NCBI GenBank assembly: GCA_003164415.1
Contig: PLTK01000229.1
Coordinates: forward strand, 1,563 to 8,131
DNA: 6,569 nucleotides
DNA from: Methanobacterium sp.
GTDB taxonomy: Archaea; Methanobacteriota; Methanobacteria; Methanobacteriales; Methanobacteriaceae
Direction: 5' to 3'
Within the stretch, counting starts at the first letter, position 1, and the number at the start of each line of letters is the position of its first letter. The notes below the pieces were generated by a model. That model ran no database searches. It had not been told where the DNA came from and worked only from the letters and a program-made list of their open reading frames with translations. The position numbers and the translations under genes are program-made. This document shows positions 5,106 through 6,569 of the stretch, one piece after another.

Positions 5106-6569
5106 TTAAGCAATGCTCATCGCCATCCCTTGTAAGAAGTTGGTTGCAATCTGTGGGAAAAGACCTAACACTAAACAAACAACTAAGAAGGCCACCATTG
5201 CAACTAATGTGATGTTGGGTATTTTTTCGTTTTTAATTTTAAGATCTGCAGGCCTCGGCCTGAGATAAATCGTGTGAAATGCCCTCATAAATGTCATAAA
5301 TGTGACTATACTCAGAAGTACCATTATTATGGCTATTTCGGGTAGTCCAGAATTTAGAGATGCTTGGACCAACATCAGCTTACTCTGGAATGCATTAAAT
5401 GGTGGCACTCCAGCCATAGCCAATCCTGCCAGAAGCACTAAGAGTGCGGATTTTGGTGTTTCAACAAGCATTCCACCTAATTTACGCATGTCTGTTTCTT
5501 TAGTCTTGTACATTATAGTTCCAAATCCAATGAATAGGAATGCTGTGATAATAGCTTCATTTATTGCCTGGAAAAGTCCGGCTGTAATACCTAATGCTGT
5601 TCCAAGACCTAAACCTATTCCTATGTATCCTAATTCTCCGACGGCAAGGTATGCTATTAAACGTTTGAAATCTGTTTGGGTTATTGCCATGGTAATACCC
5701 AGTGTCATTGCAACGAGTGATATTCCAATGATGAATATATGTGCAAAGGGTAGATATGAAAATATTCTGAGGATAATTATACCAATTGCAACAAAGCTGA
5801 ATACCGAAAATGCTTGTAAAAGAGCAGCACCTGTAGGTAGTGCCTTACTGTACATAGCTGATTTAATTGTATGGAATGGTGGGAGACCCGTCCCATAAAG
5901 CCATCCAAATATAATTAAACTACAAGCCATTAATAAAACTGGACTTTGAGGATTTACAAGGCCGTGTTGTATAGAATATACTATATCGGTAATGTTAACA
6001 TTACCTGTGACTCCCAGAAGAAGAGCTATTCCAATTAATAGTAATGGTGAAGCTATACTTCCCAAGATCATGTACTTGAGAGCTGTTTCATAATTGTAAT
6101 CCACCTTTGAAACAAGTACTATTCCAACTTGTGCAAGTGCAGCTATCTCAAAAAATACGTAAAGATTGAAGATATCGTCTGATAAAAGCATGGCTATTAT
6201 CGATGCTGTTCCCATTAGCATCAAATAAGCATAAACTCCTGATGCTTTTTTTACTTCGTAAAGAGAGATATATATTGCAAATAATGCTATGAATCCAAGT
6301 ACAACTATCATGAGCTTCTGTGCACTTCCAAATACATAGGTAATAGCTGGATGGAAAATATTCAATGCAGTACCGGTTATCAGAGTTGGCAAACCTACTG
6401 CAATTGTGGGATTCTGTGCTAAAGGTGGATATCCTCCAAAGTATTGCACTCCATAATTTGCAATAAGAGGTATTGTTGGTAGAGCCAGTGCAGCTATTAT
6501 GGATATTATTTTAACAGCTCTGGTTCTTTCATGTAAAAGGTTCAAAAACAAAGCACAAGTAATGGGAAT
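5106..6569 (-). CDS. ehbF: EhbF, MrpD/NuoN-like antiporter subunit (5' partial)
   Basis: This large polytopic membrane protein shows 487 residues in the window, with at least a dozen hydrophobic segments. It belongs to the proton-antiporter family of NuoL/M/N, MrpD and MbhH. Landmarks, numbered from the first complete codon, are: YVFFEIAAL with E141 (the TM5 glutamate), LPPFHTIKSAMYSKALP (near 229-245), TDFKRLIAYLAVGELGYIG (299-317, the family D-x-KR-x-LAY...GYI motif), and AGLAMAGVPPFNAFQSK (381-397, with K397). It probably moves H+ or Na+ to drive ferredoxin reduction. The frame stays open to the window edge, and the codons before the apparent TTG start (6551) read IPITCA, continuing a typical IP...A-L-x-L-N-L-L antiporter N-terminus. 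TTG is therefore not the start; the true one lies upstream. It is followed after 15 nt by ehbG. Confidence 0.93.
   Translation of the reverse strand: MPITCALFLNLLHERTRAVKIISIIAALALPTIPLIANYGVQYFGGYPPLAQNPTIAVGLPTLITGTALNIFHPAITYVFGSAQKLMIVVLGFIALFAIYISLYEVKKASGVYAYLMLMGTASIIAMLLSDDIFNLYVFFEIAALAQVGIVLVSKVDYNYETALKYMILGSIASPLLLIGIALLLGVTGNVNITDIVYSIQHGLVNPQSPVLLMACSLIIFGWLYGTGLPPFHTIKSAMYSKALPTGAALLQAFSVFSFVAIGIIILRIFSYLPFAHIFIIGISLVAMTLGITMAITQTDFKRLIAYLAVGELGYIGIGLGLGTALGITAGLFQAINEAIITAFLFIGFGTIMYKTKETDMRKLGGMLVETPKSALLVLLAGLAMAGVPPFNAFQSKLMLVQASLNSGLPEIAIIMVLLSIVTFMTFMRAFHTIYLRPRPADLKIKNEKIPNITLVAMVAFLVVCLVLGLFPQIATNFLQGMAMSIA

Noticed and set aside
5302..5898. 198-codon plus-strand open frame
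   Set aside because: It lies fully opposite the clearly coding EhbF, has no ribosome site or recognisable domain, and its composition is that of reversed membrane-protein codons.
1310..6569. Assignment to Eha, Ech or Mbh instead of Ehb
   Set aside because: As I recall, Ech has six subunits without a polyferredoxin, Mbh lacks a polyferredoxin, and Eha carries its polyferredoxins after the hydrogenase subunits. A 14-motif polyferredoxin before a 2-cluster protein and then small and large subunits is the Ehb order.
1..6569. CRISPR arrays, mobile elements, tRNA or rRNA genes
   Set aside because: No spaced direct repeats, transposase-like frames, terminal inverted repeats or RNA gene signatures are visible; almost all bases are taken by ehb genes.

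Overview
The window is a stretch of archaeal chromosome carrying the middle and distal part of an ehb operon, which encodes energy-converting [NiFe] hydrogenase B, a membrane-bound group 4 hydrogenase of methanogens. Every gene lies on the minus strand, so transcription runs from high to low coordinates: ehbF (5' end outside the window), ehbG, ehbH, ehbI, ehbJ, ehbK, ehbL, ehbM, ehbN, and the first 34-35 codons of ehbO. The single unbroken F-to-O order, the AT-rich composition and Shine-Dalgarno sites of the GGAGGTGAT type point to a member of the Methanobacteriales. A Methanobacterium-like mesophile is my guess, inferred from memory of these genomes. In Methanococcales the ehb genes are, as I recall, more dispersed.

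Layout: 5106-6569 is the antiporter-like subunit EhbF. The block 3752-5090 holds four small membrane proteins, EhbG to EhbJ; EhbH resembles MbhE and EhbI is MrpB/MnhB-like. The block 1849-3692 holds two iron-sulfur proteins: polyferredoxin EhbK with 14 cluster motifs, the first of them degenerate, and EhbL with two clusters. The block 117-1756 holds the hydrogenase small subunit EhbM and the catalytic large subunit EhbN. At 1-104 the NuoH-like membrane anchor EhbO begins. Most junctions overlap or lie within about 15 nt and several look translationally coupled. Three longer gaps, of 59, 92 and 59 nt, separate N/M, M/L and K/J. No stretch over 300 bases lacks a gene.

How the parts work together (family knowledge plus inference): EhbN and EhbM form the soluble hydrogenase arm, EhbO anchors it in the membrane, and EhbF to EhbJ form the ion-translocating arm. 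EhbL and EhbK carry electrons. The complex is thought to use the ion gradient to push electrons from H2 uphill onto low-potential ferredoxin for CO2 assimilation.

I do not see an undescribed system here; the operon is recognisable. The points worth a second look are details: the missing cysteine in the first EhbK cluster motif, non-canonical membrane charges in EhbF, start-codon corrections for ehbF, ehbJ, ehbK and ehbN, and AT-palindromes in two of the gaps.
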